This document shows positions 51,521 to 63,852 of a stretch of 64,000 bases of DNA, piece by piece. Position 1 is the first letter of the stretch; every line of letters starts with the position of its first letter. The translations under genes and the position numbers were made by a program. Origin of the DNA: Plectosphaerella cucumerina (lineage: Eukaryota; Ascomycota; Sordariomycetes; Glomerellales; Plectosphaerellaceae); NCBI GenBank assembly GCA_020746995.1, contig JAGPXD010000003.1, positions 5,580,001 through 5,644,000 on the forward strand. Reading direction: 5' to 3'. The notes below the pieces were generated by a model. The model had not been told where the DNA came from. It saw nothing but the letters and a program-made list of their open reading frames with translations, and searched no databases.

Positions 51521-52928
51521 TTAAAATCTGGGAGAGGTCAGCAACGGTTCGGACCTCGCCACCCCAAGGGACGTACCGTATCTCGTAGGAGCCCGCCCGC
51601 GTCATGTAGCGCACCCACTTGACGCTCGAGTAGTTTGACTTTTCAAACACCTTGAGGTAGCGCACCAGCAGCCCGCTGCTCGTGAACATGAGCAGGCTGA
51701 AGTTGAGGCTCAGCGGCGGCCGACTCCACGCGCGCTGGTTCGTCATGCTCGTCAGCGACGCCTCGGCGCTCAACACGTACTCGCTCTGGCCGGCGAAGCG
51801 CCCGATCTTCCACACGATGACGTTGTCGCTAGGCTCGTACTTTGCCTTGCCCTGCGTGCAGCGCTCCGAGATCTTGGCCGTGTTGAGGGGCGTGGGGATG
51901 CGGACGACGACGTTTGTGGCGAAGAGCTTGGGGCCAAAGTTGGCCTTGATGGCGATACTGTACTCGACCTTTGTGCGGCCGACCTCGTTGACGATGGCGT
52001 GCACCTTGAAGGGCAGGTTGACGTTTTCCGTGGCGCGGTAGCGCATCAGCTCGAATTCGCCGTCGGGCGGCACGAAGGAGATGATGCGGTCGCTGTCGAA
52101 CTTGCCGAGCTTGACGCACTGGTGGAACTGGCAGTCCTCCAGGGTCACGCTGCCGGCGGCCGCCTTGGTGGCCTTAGTGCCCATGCGGTTGCCGGACGGC
52201 AGGTTCTGGAGGCCGTCGTTGTCGAGGAGGAGGCGGTCGTTGAGGCCGAACTTGCACTCGGGCGTGCCGGAGAGGTAGGCGCGCATGATGATCTGGCCGT
52301 TGACGTCGGCGCGCAGGACCGCGCCCGTGGCCGACATGAGGAGGTTGACGTCCTCTATGACGTCGACAAAGGCCTCGTTCTTGCGGTACTTGACGTCGGC
52401 CTTGCGCCAGGACAGGGCGCCCGTCGCCTGCATTGTGATCTTGGCCGAGTCCTCCATCGCGCGCTCCGACTTGACGCCCTCGGTCGTGATGTACATCTTG
52501 AGCGTGTCGGTCTCGGTGTTCTGGGGGTATCCAAAGTCGATGATTTCTGACAGGTTAGCGGGTGATTTCCGTCTGCAGAGTGGCGACCTACCATCCAGCA
52601 GCTCGTAGACGAGCACAAAGTTGTTCTTGACCGCCTCCTCGTCAAACTTTCCAAAGTAGCCGCGCCCCAGGGCGATCAGGCGGTAGAGGAACTCAAAGAC
52701 GAGCGCGGCATTGGCGTTGCTCTTGGTGATGGCCACCAGGTAGATGTTCTCGTGCTTGACATGGCTGAAGGTGGTGCTGCCGAGGGTCAGGATGGGCGAG
52801 CGGACCTGCGCGTTGGAGATGACCTGGATGCGGAAGACGTCGGCGAGGCGCGGGCGGCAGTCGTTGCGGAAGGCGCGGAAGATGAGGTTCTCGCCCTTTT
52901 GGTTGAAGACGAGGATGCCGGAGAGCAT
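51521..52928 (-). CDS. AP-2 clathrin adaptor complex subunit mu
   Basis: Medium subunit of the AP-2 endocytic adaptor; it binds Yxx-phi cargo signals and phosphoinositides at the plasma membrane. Three coding exons, 52928-52592, 52546-51577 and 51527-51521, give 437 residues, the usual family length. The longin-like N-domain starts MLSGILVFNQKGENLIFRAF; YLVAITKSNANAALVFEFLY follows. The mu-homology domain starts near SWRKADVKYRKNEAFVDVIE and contains LNDRLLLDNDG, FVPPDGEFELMRYRATENVN and GKAKYEPSDNVIVWKIGRF. The final 7-nt coding exon supplies the last Arg/Phe and the stop, so the protein ends GSYEIRF. Without that splice the frame would run on antisense through the neighbouring permease gene. 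Confidence 0.94.
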
Positions 52929-54435
52929 CGTGCCGAGAGTCGGGGCGCGTGGGGGGGCGCAGAGGGGCGGGATTCGGTCGGTTCGGGAGGGAGCTCGTGC
53001 GGGTTGGAATGAAGCTGGAGATGCAGCTCGGCCTCGGCGGGGAAGCTTCAGGGGAAATTCTGCCGGGGTCTGGGAGATTGGGGTAGGCGGTGGGCCTGGG
53101 AACGGCCGCTGAGTAATGGCGAGTCATGTGACGGCGGGAGCTGCGGGGGGTGTGGGGGCACACGAATGAAGCCATCACGGGCTTGGGGAGCGACCTGGAA
53201 TGATGGAAGTGCAGGCGTTTATACGCTTCGAAATCTTGTTGATTATGCGTCAAGGAGAAATGTTGTTGATTTGGATGTAGAAACGACGAAGGATGAAGCT
53301 TCTGAATATCCATATTCGCCCACTTGGCTACTTGTCTGGTTGTCGTGACTGGTGTTGAACTGCATTCCGCAACATCTACCTTTTGCACCACTCTGCAACA
53401 CAGAAGACTGACAAGTTGTCCTGCAATTGCTTCAAGAATCGCCACCGCTTCCACTCGTACATGTCTGCAACCACTGCATCAATCACCCAAGCTCCCAATC
53501 CGAACTCCTCACTGTCGATCGAAGCTTGAAATTGACCCTCCGAGAAATCAATCAATCGACCCTTCCAAACAAGCTCGTGCACCGCCTCGGCGCAGCGGCG
53601 AAGCATCGCGACAAGACTCTTGGCTCGGCGGGACCCCTGGAGTAATGGCCCGACATTGCGAGCCTCGTCTACTCCAAACCGGACAACAAGCACCGTTCGC
53701 CCCCTCGCACCATCGCGGCGATGCAACATTGACCACGACCGTTTCGTCCAGCCGTGTCGCCCCTCCGCTCCTCATTCAACCCCCTCCCCTCCCTCCGCAG
53801 GCAATGATCCAACACCCTGCAATCTGCCTGCTCGGAGCGTCGTCCATCTATTTTCAGCTGGTCCGACCAATTGGATCAACCGGCAACTCACGCCTCTCTT
53901 CTCCCGCTGCCATCCCGGACGGCCCCACCACCGAAGCGACGACGCGCCCCCGCTTTCGGAGCCGTTCCCCAGTCCAAAAGGGGCAGTCGGAGGAACGACG
54001 TCCTCCGGGGCCCCATCACACGATGTCCTGCTCTGCCGTGCGCCCCTCTCTCTGGGCACTGCCTTGAATCGCGTTCACGATGGTCTCTCTGTCTTGGCCA
54101 GAGCGGCGGCGACTTCAGGCTCAGGTCGGCCCGTACCTTGGCGCGGTTCATATGGCCTTCGGATTCCGCTCCCTAAACCCCCGTCGACCATCTGCCCCTC
54201 TCGGCTGTCGGATGTCCTCCGCCATGCCTCAATGGAGCCAGACCGCCCCCAGAATCTGCACGTGGGCCACTCCCGAGATTGCGGGCAAAGTGCCGCTCGT
54301 CATGTTCGCAGCAACTTGCCTTCCCGCCGTTCCGGCGAGACCTATGCCCTGAGGAGGGATAAAAAGGCTTGAGCGCCCCTCGGGGCTTTTCCATTCCTCT
54401 GCATCCTCATCGACTTGACTTGCACAGCAATTACG
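52929..54435. other. Intergenic, divergent: AP-2 mu and cellobiohydrolase promoters
   Basis: 1.5 kb without a supported gene. A TATA box lies near the right end. A perfect palindrome GCCCCTCGGGGC-like stretch follows it at about 54375-54386. I found no GGCTAA-type xylanase-regulator site by eye. Confidence 0.5.
54358..54365 (+). promoter_or_regulatory. TATA box of the GH6 cellobiohydrolase
   Basis: GATAAAAA, 71-78 bp above the ATG at 54436, fitting a strongly inducible cellulase gene. Confidence 0.5.
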
Positions 54436-56473
54436 ATGGCTTCCAAGATCTTCCTCGGTGCGCTTCTCAGCGCCGCCGCGCTCGCCGCCCCCCTCGTCGA
54501 GGAGAGGCAGAACTGCGCCTCTGTCTGGTAGGTCATCTTCTTGAGAAGGTGTTTGAAACATGTCTAATTCATCACCTTAGGGGACAATGCGGTGGTAACG
54601 GCTGGTCTGGCCCTACCTGCTGCGCTACCGGCTCCGTCTGCACCGTCGGCAACCCCTGGTACTCCCAGTGCCTGCCCGGCACCGCGCCCCCTCCCCCCGT
54701 CTCGTCCACCACTTCGCGGGCGACCTCCTCCAGCGCTGCCCCCCCTCCTCCCAGCTCCACCTCCAGGGCCACCAGCGTCGTCCCTACCACCTCCAGGGCT
54801 ACCAGCGCCGCTCCCACTAGCGCCGGCGGCGTCACCTCGACCAGCTCCGGCCCTGCTCCCACCGGCGGTGCCACCTACTCTGGCAACCCGTTCCTCGGCG
54901 TCAACCAGTGGGCCAACGCCTACTACCGCTCTGAGGTCCTCAGCATCGCTGTTCCCTCGCTGACCGGTGCCATGGCCACCGCCGCCGCCAAGGTCGCCGA
55001 GGTCCCTACCTTCCAGTGGATGGACACCCGCGCCAAGGTTCCCCTTGTTGACGCCGCCCTCGGCGAGATCCGCGCCGCCAACGCCCGCGGCGGCAACTAC
55101 GCTGGTATCTTCGTCGTCTACAACCTTCCCGACCGTGACTGTGCCGCCAAGGCCAGCAACGGCGAGCTCGCCATCGCCGACGACGGTGTCAACAAGTACA
55201 AGGCTTACATCGACTCCATCCGTGCTGTTCTTCTCAAGTACTCCGACATCCGCACTATCCTGGTCATCGAGCCCGATTCGCTCGCCAACATGGTCACCAA
55301 CATGAACGTCCCCAAGGTTTGTTCTCACCTGAAATCAAATGCCATTCAGTTGCGGACAGCTGATTCCCCACGATAGTGCCAAGGTGCTGAGGCCGCCTAC
55401 TACGAGGCCACCTCGTACGCCCTGAAGAACCTCGACCTTCCCAACGTTGCCCAGTACCTCGATGCCGGACACGCCGGCTGGCTCGGATGGCCCGCCAACA
55501 TCGAGAAGGCCGCCGATGTCTTCGCCAAGGTCTACAACGATGCTGGCAAGCCCCGCTCCGTCCGTGGCTTCGCCACCAACGTCAGCAACTACAACGCCCT
55601 TCGTCTCACTTCCGCTCCTTCCTACACTACTCGTAAGTTTTCCCTCTTTTCCATCTATGGTGATGTCGCGGTGGAAACATCCGGGTCCTCGGGAGTCGAC
55701 AAGCACCCGCCCCGCTTTTCTCTCGGGGGCTTCCCGGAGGCTCACCACGACCACCCATCGCGACACCTCTCGAAAGCAATTGCTGATGAAATGTCTAGCC
55801 AACCCCAACTTCGACGAGGAGCGCTACATCAACCAGTTCGCTCCTCTCCTCCGCGCCAGGGGCTTCGACGCCAAGTTCATCGTCGACCAGGGTGAGCATC
55901 CTATCCCTTCCTGACCTTAACCGCAGCTAACACTTCTCAAGGCCGCTCCGGAAAGCAGCCCACGGGCCAGCTCGAGTGGGGACACTGGTGCAACGTAAGT
56001 AGATGTGTTTTACTTCCAGCTGTTTCCGGAGTCAATGCTGCTAGCATGTGGCATGGCCTCCACGCCCGCCATGACTCTCGGATCATCCCAGACATCAGAC
56101 ATTTACTGACTCCACATCTCACAGGCCAAGGGCACCGGCTTCGGTCCTCGTCCTAGCACCAACACTGGCAACGCCAACATTGATGGTGAGCTGTCTGAGG
56201 CATCCTTGGTGTCAGAATTCTTATTGACCATAACCACCCAGCCATTGTCTGGATCAAGCCCGGTGGCGAGGCCGACGGAACAAGTGATACGAGCGCTCCA
56301 AGATATGACAGTTTTTGCGGTAGCGCATCTTCTTTCACGCCTGTGCGTTTCAAATCCAATTCCATCAAATATAATATTTCACTGACAGTTCATCACAGGC
56401 TCCGGAAGCCGGAACTTGGTTCCAGGCCTACTTCGAGATGCTCCTCACTAACGCCAACCCCTCTTTCCTGTGA
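54436..56473 (+). CDS. cbh2: Cellobiohydrolase II, GH6 with N-terminal CBM1
   Basis: Secreted exo-cellulase that releases cellobiose from the non-reducing end of cellulose. Eight exons (54436-54527, 54581-55316, 55377-55632, 55799-55891, 55942-55994, 56125-56185, 56242-56342, 56399-56473) give 488 residues. After a signal peptide (MASKIFLGALLSAAALA) comes a CBM1 at about 27-63: CASVWGQCGGNGWSGPTCC to WYSQCLPG. A Ser/Thr/Pro linker runs to about 130. The GH6 domain starts NPFLGVNQWANAYYRSEV. The two conserved acids are D217 in LPDRDCAA and D263 in VIEPDSLANM, exactly 46 apart as D175/D221 of Trichoderma Cel6A. GHAGWLGWPANI and GQLEWGHWCN are conserved loops. The end is PEAGTWFQAYFEMLLTNANP. 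Seven introns is a rich number for this gene. Confidence 0.96.
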
Positions 56474-57960
56474 AAGAAACAATCATTCTTATTCCCTCCA
56501 GCACAGGCTTGACTGGGAGGATCATGGTCAATGGGCGTGGAAAAGATACTGGCATGCTGCAGACTTCAAGAACCTTCATCCCACTTGCGCTAGAAAACGG
56601 ATGACGTACATACTTCTCTTCAACAGTAAATATTGGTTGAATACAAGACTTGGAACGACGTGGTAATGGTGATGTGTGGAGGTCTGTACTTTGATGCGAT
56701 CTCCTGATAACTTCTACAGACCGACATGCCGAAAACATCCAAAGCTAAGGCACGATCACAACACTGGGCCCTCTTGGTGTCTGAGAGCCTGTAAAGCTCG
56801 AATATTTAGCTGTCTGCGACGGGAATTCCTTATAGCAGGAAACTCTGAGAGCGAAGGTAGGATGCAGCCTTGTATCGAGCAGGACAGAGGATGGGAGGCT
56901 CAATTGAAGTCAACGACCATGAGTCGTTCGCTTTGAAGGACTTCATTTTGGTACATTTGGATTGGCCTGAGCTCTGCACTAAGGATCACTTGCAGCCAGA
57001 TTAGTTTTCTAGAGTTTAGACGATCATTGCTCCCCTGACATGTCTTCCTGCTGAAGACCATGTCGATCTCCAGTCCCGACATCAGCGATGTCATCGTGCC
57101 TCCCAAGATTCTGCTCCCGTCTTGTCATCAACGTTCAATTAGAGCAGATTCGAGCTGTTATCCCGAGGAAACATTGAAAGTGGTTGAGACCTGAGGGAAT
57201 CGCCCAACTACACAGAACTGATGCCTCCACATCTGTTGCCGAAGCCATGCCATGTCAGGTTCAACCCTTCTGAACTGTGCCTTAAAGAGGAGTCCCTGAC
57301 TTGCAACCAGTTGTTCACAGCAAAGCAATACACATGCATTCCAAATCTGGGGCGCTTGGTGTTGTTAGACTGAGCCGTGGTTGCTTCACAACTGGCGAGG
57401 GTACGCACCGAGGCCCGAGGCATTTCTGCGCGGGCATCGCTTCGGATCTGGCGCCGCATCACAGGTGACGGGACCCCGAAAGCTTGGAAGGTATGGCATC
57501 CTGATCACTGCCATTGCCTGAGTCTTGACGAGTACCCAGTGGATGCCTGACGCGAGCCCACCCGCGGTTTGTTGCGCGCGTTCAGACGCGTGCCTACCCT
57601 CCTGAGCCCAAAATTCAGGACGCGATCAGGCCAACCCTTGCGGCCCCCTCCCAAAAGCCCTCGTACCCCCGGCCTCTTCCTCTTCCTTTTCCTTTCTTCC
57701 TCACCACCACCAATCCTCAGAGATCGCAAGTCACCCCAACCCCCCAACGCCCATCCATCATCCCATGCATTCTTCTACGGCGCTTCAGTCTCGTTCCATC
57801 AATGGCCATTTGCGATTTTCCGTTTCGTGCACCAAGTGGTGTTGCAGAGGCCTTGTTGGGCGGTTGTCTCCGCCCCATCACTTGGACACCCTTTCAGCTG
57901 ACCTCAACACCACACTTGCTCATCCGCCTGCTTTGCTCATGATTCATGGGACACTGTACT
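56474..57960. other. Intergenic, left part
   Basis: 3' flank of the cellobiohydrolase gene, then 1.2 kb with nothing I can support; the right third is C/T-rich like a fungal leader. Confidence 0.5.
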
Positions 57961-58951
57961 GACTTGAATCTGATTAGACCAAAATTCTCATCATCAGCCT
58001 CGCCGCGTCGTAAGTTCATGCTCGCCTCATCCAGGGTCCATTCCACATCATGCTGACTTCATGTCCAGTCCACCAAGCCTTCAGTCAGTACACGTTGATT
58101 CGTGAGCCCAGTCTGAGGTACTGACGAGTACATTAGGACATCAAAACCCGTTTTGTTCTTTAGGCCCTCAGTTCAATTGTAAGTACTGCCCCCTCTTCTC
58201 ACATACCCTCTCTTCCATCCATCCATCCATCGTCCACCCATCCCACTCCCGTCCTTTCCATGCTACAGTGCTAACCTTCTTCCCAGAAAAACTGAGACGA
58301 GCACCGTCAGTCAGGCCCTGTTTTGCTCCAGAGGGCCACTACTGACCCACACAGACCAAGCCCTCAGTTTCTTTTCTTTTCGGAGACGGCCGCGTATGTC
58401 TCTTCTGCCATCGAATCCACCACATTCTCATGTTCTGATCGTTACAGACCAAGCTTTTCTTTTTTTTGAGAACCCCCCCGTCCGGTACGTAATATCCTTC
58501 CACCACTACTAGTCTTGTCCATGAGCCTTGCTGACCATCTCTTCAGACCATCGAGCACCCGTAAGCACAATGCCCTCCACTCCCCGTCAGCGTGTCCAAC
58601 CACTTCAACATTCTCCTCTACTTCACTGTCGCAAAAACACCGCCTGTCTATCACACCGCTCCTCACATCCTGACAACTCGTCCCTCACGACGTTCTCGTC
58701 ACCACGATCTTCCATCTGTCATGTCGATCATCTCATCACAGTTCTTTCATCCATCATAGTCCCGCCCCGTTGTATCACTCATCCCGAGAAGCCTCCCCTT
58801 CCGTCGATCCTCCCGTCATGTCAATCCTCACGTCTTGTCGATCTTCTCATCCTGTCCATCCACCCGTCGCGTTCATCCTTTCATCATGTCATCACCTGTC
58901 ACGAGACGATCCATATGAGACATTCATTGATACTAATATACGTCTATCTAG
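57961..58951 (+). promoter_or_regulatory. Exon-intron-like cascade upstream of the zinc-knuckle gene
   Basis: Strong splice-like signals alternate here. Exon-like pieces are 57978-58009, 58069-58101, 58137-58178, 58287 to about 58305, 58355-58393, 58448-58484 and 58547-58560. They are separated by GTAAGT, GTGAGC, GTATGT, GTACGT or GTAAGC donors and YAG acceptors. Three pieces begin ACCAAR or ACCATC. The last acceptor (TCTATCTAG) touches the ATG at 58952. A (CCAT)4 microsatellite lies at 58215-58230. It is either a multi-intron 5' UTR or unannotated N-terminal coding exons. Confidence 0.45.
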
Positions 58952-59530
58952 ATGGCCGGAGCGACCTTCAACTTCTATTCTGGAGGTGGCCGCCGCCGCG
59001 GTGCCCGCAAGGGCGGAAAGTCCGACGGCAAGAAGGGCGGCAACGCCGGCGGCAATGGCGGTGGCGGTGGCGGCGACCAGCCGCGCATCTGTCATCTCGT
59101 AAGTGCCTCATACCTCCTCCATCACATCCTCGTCAACCCCTTTTTCTACCATCTCATCTCATTCTTCATCACATCCCTTCCAACCTTTTCTGCGATCATC
59201 TCATCTGGTCCTTTGACCGATTGATTCATACGTAACTACCTACCAAGATATACTAACTCTATCTACTAGTGCAAGAAACCCGGCCACATAAAGCGAGACT
59301 GCCCTCAGGCAGTGGCCCTGGCCCCTGCGGCCAGTGGCGTCGACAAGTCGGGCGGCGGCGGCAATGCCGCCAAAATTGCCAGCCTGGAGGCGGCCCTGGC
59401 GGTCCTTGCCGCCCTCATCGAGGACCTCAAGAGAGGTGGAGAGGCCTCCGAGAAGGAGGATGGCGCCGGCGGCGGCGACGACGACGACGGGGGTGCCGCT
59501 GGGCCCGTCAAGGAGGAGCCCGCCGAGTAA
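58952..59530 (+). CDS. Small CCHC zinc-knuckle protein with Gly/Arg-rich N-terminus
   Basis: Two exons, 58952-59098 and 59270-59530, give 135 residues from the ATG at 58952. Residues 1-44 are Gly/Arg/Lys-rich (GGGRRRGARKGGKSDGKKGG). One zinc knuckle follows, C47-X2-C50-X4-H55-X4-C60 (ICHLCKKPGHIKRDCPQ), split by the intron between L49 and C50. A helix rich in Ala/Leu (AAKIASLEAALAVLAALIED), then an acidic tail (GGGDDDDGG...KEEPAE) complete it. This looks like a nucleic-acid-binding protein; zinc knuckles also occur in retroelement Gag proteins, but no other retroelement part is present. Because a splice acceptor abuts the ATG, coding may extend upstream. Confidence 0.7.
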
Positions 59531-62500
59531 AGGTTTTTAAAACAAAACCGTTACGTTGCGAGAACTTCTTTTTTTAGAAGTTAATACATGACCTGGTCCC
59601 CTGCGCCTTACAACCTTCCTTCTTGTGACGTATCGCCCTTACGTATCTAGGCCATTGGTCGTGCTTCTTCGATCATCCTTTTTCCGAATCTGTGTCGTCA
59701 GGTGCACGTGGCTAGAGCCTGGCCAAGCACAGTGAAGACATCTCGCTAACAACGCGAATGAAAGGTGAGAATACGACTTCTGATGGCATACATACGATGC
59801 ATGGCGATTTTATTAGGATAGACGTTGCTCGATTGCGCTTCGAGCAAAGGCTTACATACATTCTGACCACCGGCGAGATCTTCAGTGCGTGTTCCTGGGA
59901 CCGATGTTCGACGACGAGTTCCAACTCTAGGTGGTGTTAGCTTTGAGCACCCGTGAATGGACGGAGAAACCAGGAGAGCTCGACCGACAAGACACAGGTG
60001 CACTGGTGGCAGCGCTTGCGACGTTGCGCCAGACCGGCACCTGACGAGAGACGTAGAAAGCTGGATCGTTCGAGGGAACATTCGGCTGGCGATTTCTAAC
60101 GGACAAATGATAGGTGCACTGGCGGGACAGTCGAAGCACCGGATTCGTCTTTGCTGCAACGCGACAAGAAGCTGTCGCAACTCGCGACGGCGGCTTTGGC
60201 CGGTCACTGCAGCAGTTTTGGCATTGGGGATGGGGGATGGGGACGACAACAACAACGACAACACCAGGACCAGGACCAGGACATCACGACATCACGGCAA
60301 CGAAGCGACGGCTGCAGTTCCACAAGGCACAAACGACCCTTCAGCGGCACCGACCGGCTCCCAGTCAATCAACCACAGAGCACATCTCACATGATGCACA
60401 CGTCTTACCTTAGACATCTTCATCCTCACACCACGTTTTCATTTTGAACGCCCTCACCTTCGGCATCGGACTTCACCTTGGTCATCTTGCCTTAACATCT
60501 GCGCAGGCATCTTCACTTGCAAACTCGCGCCTTCTTCACCTTGGAACTTTTCCGGAGCAAGCCTTGCCAAATCGCGCCGTCGCCTCGTTGGACTTCCACC
60601 GGGCATTCACTTTCGAACACCATGGCACCCACAAGCAGCTCCAGCACCAGCCTGCCACCACATCGCAATTTTCGCTGCTACCACCAGCTCGGCGGCCTTA
60701 CAAAAACAAAAATCCTTCTCCAGCGAGAGTTCAATCCTTACTTTCACGAGCTCGCCCGCACAAGCTTTTCGCACCTCGTCAAACTAGCCACTCGGCCATG
60801 CGAAGACAGCATCCACCGTGCCCAAGCAACCGCCAACCGCAGTGGCCGCGCAGCGTACCTGCGCTTACGAGCCAATTTTCTCCAGTCTGCCGTGCTCGGC
60901 CTCTACCGCAAAAAGGCGCGACTTGCGAAGGCTTGAGGTACGACGCAATGTTTCTGACTCTGGAGTCTGGTTGCCGTTCACGAATAGGAGCTAACTTTTG
61001 GCAGATACAGATCTCATATCTGACGCATATTGCCCACCAAACCTGACCTGGACCGCCTGGACCGAACCACCTGGAACAGAACACCTGGAACATTACACCC
61101 GGACAGAACACCTGTCCCGAGTACCTCAAACGGAACACCCGGACCTTTTGAGACCCGAACTTCATGCAACATTCGGGAGCAAGCAGAACCTTCAGCCATG
61201 CACGCTGTCACACTACGCACCCAGGCTCCGAGGACATTCCACTCCACTGCCGTCAATTGTACCTCACCGAGATCACAAATACCCGTCAGCACATCATCAA
61301 TACCTGCTACGTGGGTTACTTGACATACCCACACTCGTTGACATCGATCTCATCGGCTTACACTCCCCTCGCAGTCTTTACTTGTCCATCTGTTCCACTT
61401 TCCGGCCGGCCATCACGAATCAACATTCCAGGAAGCTCAAACACCCCCAAGAAACCTTTCAGAACTACCACAGAACTTTCACCCACACCTCGAGACGAAA
61501 AGCTTCAGTCTCCACCGAATGTCACAATCTCTCGAGTCGCCCAGCATTTCACTGCGCTCCTGTGCAATCGGGCTGAGTCGACCGTCTGGGGCCAACACCT
61601 TGCCTTTTATGCCAACTCAACTGTCACCAACAGAGTCCATGTCTGCATCGCACCACAAACTGTCACCTCAACGAGATCATCTCAGCATCTCGCCGGCGCT
61701 CGAATGATATCAAATACCAAAACAAGACAGACATTGGTGGTTGGCTCTAGACACATAAACTTATTCCTCCGAGCTTCCTGCGGATTTCTTTTTCCTCCTC
61801 CTGGACCCATCTCCGACAGAAGTCGTAGGTCACACCGCCGCTGTCTCAGACCAGGCGAGGATCCTGGGATGGATCTCGTTGCAGAGTCGGCAGAGCAGGC
61901 GCGTGGGGACTGAGACGAAAGCCTGGACCTTCACATATCCTGGTTTGGGTGATGTTGAGAGGCCCAAAACAGGAGCTCCTTGGAGCAAGAGAGCCCCAAG
62001 GTGATATGGTCACCTACTACGTGGAAGTCTCGACCCCGGCAGGATCCTTCATGGCTGCTGTGGCGGGGTCTGGAGATTGCTGACGTGCCCATGGAGCGAA
62101 GAGACCACCACCGCTCCGTCTGGCGGCACAGTGTTGACAGGCGAAAAGCTCCAACACCACCACCAACCCAACCACTGACGCCGCTAGCAACATCACCAAC
62201 ACCCGAGGTCCACGGCGCGGGTGAACATCGTCAACCGACCAATACCATCTGATCTGAGAAGATACCAATGGGCCAAGCCTGACAGCGCATGAGTTGATAT
62301 TGGTACGTCTGATGTTCCCTTTGCACAGCGCTTGCCCGATTCACTCGTTTCCCGAGAAGGTCATTGCCAGAGCAGCCCAGAAGAGGCCACAAAGTCGCGT
62401 CACATACACACACAAAGAGGGAGGGAAGGAAATAAGGGGAGAGAAATGGGCGCATCGGAGGAATCTGGAGGAGAGAGAAGGGAAGGGAGTGGTAAGAGAG

Positions 62501-62956
62501 GCTGCAGACATCACTAATCCACTCAGCAAACAGCCTTCCCAAGGACAGGACATGCAGGCCTCTCCGCGAAAGCTCGAAGGCAGGTGGCCCAACACATTTG
62601 CATGTCTCCGTGCTGACTTCCAACGTCTAACTCAGTTGCTACCTCCGCGAGTTGCACAACGATCATCCTGTCACTGATTCTCACAATGCAAGTTTTGTCC
62701 TTGGTACCGACTGTCGCCATGTCCGGTATTTGACCCCTGCGAGACCCGCGCGGCACGGCCCGCGCCGCAACCGAAGTCAGATCGCCTCGGTGCCAGGCAA
62801 TGAAGTTGCGCATACAGTGAAGGACCAACTTGAAGCCTTTCGCTGGTGTTAGGTGCAAGTACCTAGGTAGTCTGATGTTAGCTGCGAATTTGAAGCCCGC
62901 CTCGAATAGAAACGGGCACACAAGTCGGCCTGGTATCTACCGTTGTGGCCTATCCG
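59531..62956. other. Gene-poor region
   Basis: 3.4 kb in which I support no gene. Open frames up to 250 codons near 60444-61913 overlap in several frames and have no domain or splice-consistent structure. A degenerate short repeat is listed separately. Confidence 0.5.
61046..61144. repeat. Degenerate short tandem repeat, GAACACCTGGAAC-like
   Basis: About seven imperfect units of 11-15 bp with the core ACCTGGA/ACCCGGA and intervening GAACA. Confidence 0.5.
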
Positions 62957-63143
62957 CCGTTGCAGTTCATCAGCCGTAGAAGCTCATCACCCGTAGCAGT
63001 TCATCAGCCGTTGCAGTTCTTCAGTCGTAGAAGCTCATCGCCCGTAACAGTTCATCAGCCGTTGCAGTTCATCAGCCGTTGCAGTTCATCAGCCGTTGCA
63101 GTTCATCAGCCGTTGCAGTTCATCAGCCGTTGCACTTCACTGA
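62957..63143. repeat. 17-bp tandem repeat, 11 units
   Basis: Unit CCGTTGCAGTTCATCAG, 11 copies in strict 17-bp register. Copies at 63059-63126 are identical; earlier copies alternate with CCGTAGAAGCTCATCRC variants, showing an older higher-order pattern. Confidence 0.95.
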
Positions 63144-63852
63144 CCACCTGCCCGTTATTGTTTGGCAGTCACGTTTTGCCATGATTCTGCACCTGCCTCT
63201 AACTGTTATCGCCTCGCAAGAGCAAGCAAGAACGCAAGGCATGAGCCACCTGCCCGGCTTGCCCAGGCACAGATCAGGGCTTCACTTGAGCCCTTTTGGT
63301 AAATTTGACGCGCACTTCACCACCCAATTCCCTCCCACCCCGACCCAGCTCCCACACTCATTTCTCACACCTTCGCCACGCACACCCGAATGTTCTCACT
63401 GATTCAACCTCAAGATCTCACGCCAACCCCGTCGTCATTCACGATCACTCGCACGAATAGCACGCATCGCGTGGTTTCTACACCAGATTTACACAACGCT
63501 CACCTCATCTCTCACCAATTCGCCTTCAATCGGATCACAAAAATTCAATTCGCCATCTCCACCCGCCTCTGGCAACCGGCTTATGAGACACCTCAAGTTC
63601 TCAACTACTTCTGCCGGCTCACCATTCACACCCTGCCGCAAGAACTGACGTCCACCGGACTTCGCCGCTTCCAATCTCTTCGGCACCACGACTCGACTGA
63701 CTTTCAACTTTTCTTCCGCATCGCCGGATCCTGCCCGCAACAAGATGAGTTTGTCTCTTGACCTGATCGATGATACTGACGAAGCGTCGAGACGGTGCAA
63801 CAGGACCAATGGCATCAAGCCCGACCGAAACCAAGAACATACAAGACCGACA
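63144..63852. other. Gene-poor region between tandem repeats
   Basis: Nothing recognisable; no supported gene. Confidence 0.5.

Noticed and set aside
49917..52928. A 1003-codon minus-strand frame spanning AP-2 mu exon 2 and the antisense of the Dal5-type permease
   Set aside because: The part beyond AP-2 mu is antisense to a clear 521-residue transporter. High GC at third positions keeps such shadow frames open, and the true AP-2 mu end is supplied by a splice.
58952..59530. Zinc knuckle as evidence of a retrotransposon Gag
   Set aside because: No protease, reverse transcriptase, integrase or long terminal repeats occur nearby, and the gene has an intron.
60444..61913. Overlapping plus-strand frames up to 249 codons
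   Set aside because: No recognisable domain, poor start contexts and low-complexity Ser/Thr/Pro/His composition typical of non-coding DNA.
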